The notes beneath the pieces were generated by a model, which had not been told where the DNA came from, searched no databases, and worked only from the letters and a program-made list of their open reading frames with translations. This document shows, in pieces, positions 5,895 through 6,248 of a stretch of DNA of 6,248 nt (position 1 is its first letter; every line of letters starts with the position of its first letter). The DNA is from Candidatus Rokuibacteriota bacterium (GTDB lineage Bacteria > JAUVQV01), in NCBI GenBank assembly GCA_030609125.1, contig JAUWCW010000125.1, positions 1 to 6,248 of the forward strand, written 5' to 3'. The translations under genes and the position numbers were made by a program.

Positions 5895-6248
5895 TCAGCC
5901 GCCTTCCCGTTCGTCCATGAGGCCCAGCGAGCCCATCTCCTCCTCGTTCAGACTCTCAGGGGAGAGAACAGGGTGTGTCCTCGGGTCGATCTTCCTCGCC
6001 AGCCCGGAGGCGTATGAGACCTTCTGCAGACCGAGGTCAGTGGCTGCACCCTCGACGGTTTCCGCGTCGACCAGCTCCTTCCGGACCAGGAAGGCCTCGA
6101 AGAGGCTGTTGTCGCATATCACGTTGATCAGACGGGGGATCCCTCTCGAGTAGGCATGAATCAGATCGAGAGCCTCAGGCGTGAAAAGATCCCGGTCGCT
6201 CCCGGCCACCTTCAGGCGGTGACGGATATACGCTATCGTCGATTCCAC
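5895..6248 (-). CDS. ExeA/GspA-type AAA ATPase, C-terminal fragment (5' end beyond window)
   Basis: The last 117 codons of a larger gene are present; the frame is open to the right edge, and the GTG at the edge is probably an internal valine. YIRHRLKVAG (7-16), LFTPEALDLIHAYSRGIPR (21-39) and INVICDNSLFEAF (41-53) are typical of the region after the Walker motifs in ExeA/GspA-like ATPases, with GIPR carrying the sensor-2 arginine (R39). The Walker A and B motifs would lie beyond the window. Family members include ExeA of type II secretion and ATPases linked to polysaccharide export or pilus systems, and some add a peptidoglycan-binding domain. Here the protein simply ends about 65 residues after the lid region in an acidic tail (NEEEMGSLGLMDERE), so no such C-terminal domain is present. 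The lipoprotein gene follows 46 bases after the stop and is probably co-transcribed, suggesting an envelope role, but which system it serves cannot be told from this fragment. Confidence 0.82.
   Translation of the reverse strand: MESTIAYIRHRLKVAGSDRDLFTPEALDLIHAYSRGIPRLINVICDNSLFEAFLVRKELVDAETVEGAATDLGLQKVSYASGLARKIDPRTHPVLSPESLNEEEMGSLGLMDEREGG

Overview
The window reads as ordinary chromosome from a GC-rich Gram-negative bacterium. The lipobox lipoprotein with an LpoA-like layout implies an outer membrane. The serA-purA pair beside an ExeA-like ATPase fits a deltaproteobacterial (Desulfobacterota-type) genome best. That placement is an inference from gene content and was not tested phylogenetically. 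Every gene I can support lies on the minus strand.

In the order of transcription (right to left) the layout is as follows. (1) 6248-5895: the C-terminal end of an ExeA/GspA-type AAA ATPase, cut by the window edge. (2) 5848-3881: a 655-residue lipoprotein with a proline-rich tether, a TPR-like helical part and a type I periplasmic-binding-protein fold, the layout of the penicillin-binding-protein activator LpoA. (3) 3766-2177: serA, full length with a C-terminal ACT domain. A TTGACA-16-GATAAT promoter precedes it, and its -35 box overlaps the lipoprotein stop codon. (4) 2146-853: purA, 30 bases after serA and probably co-transcribed. Its frame is broken by one extra G in a run of eight. (5) 790-715 and 706-629: tRNA-Lys(UUU) and tRNA-Glu(UUC), both with encoded CCA, behind their own TTGACA-17-TATATT promoter. 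(6) 628-409: a non-coding stretch ending in a perfect 13-bp inverted repeat. (7) 408-1: the N-terminal part of a DUF4143-type AAA ATPase that runs off the left edge.

Functionally, serA (serine synthesis, feeding glycine and one-carbon units) and purA (AMP synthesis) form a biosynthetic unit, with tRNA genes behind it. The lipoprotein and the ExeA-like ATPase form a separate, envelope-related neighbourhood. The DUF4143 ATPase looks like an accessory gene next to the tRNA cluster.

I found no new multi-gene system, CRISPR array, transposase or phage gene. The two points most worth checking are the frameshift in purA, which is most likely a homopolymer sequencing error but would matter if real, and the long palindrome that contains the -35 box of the DUF4143 ATPase promoter, just ahead of a nearly leaderless GTG start.
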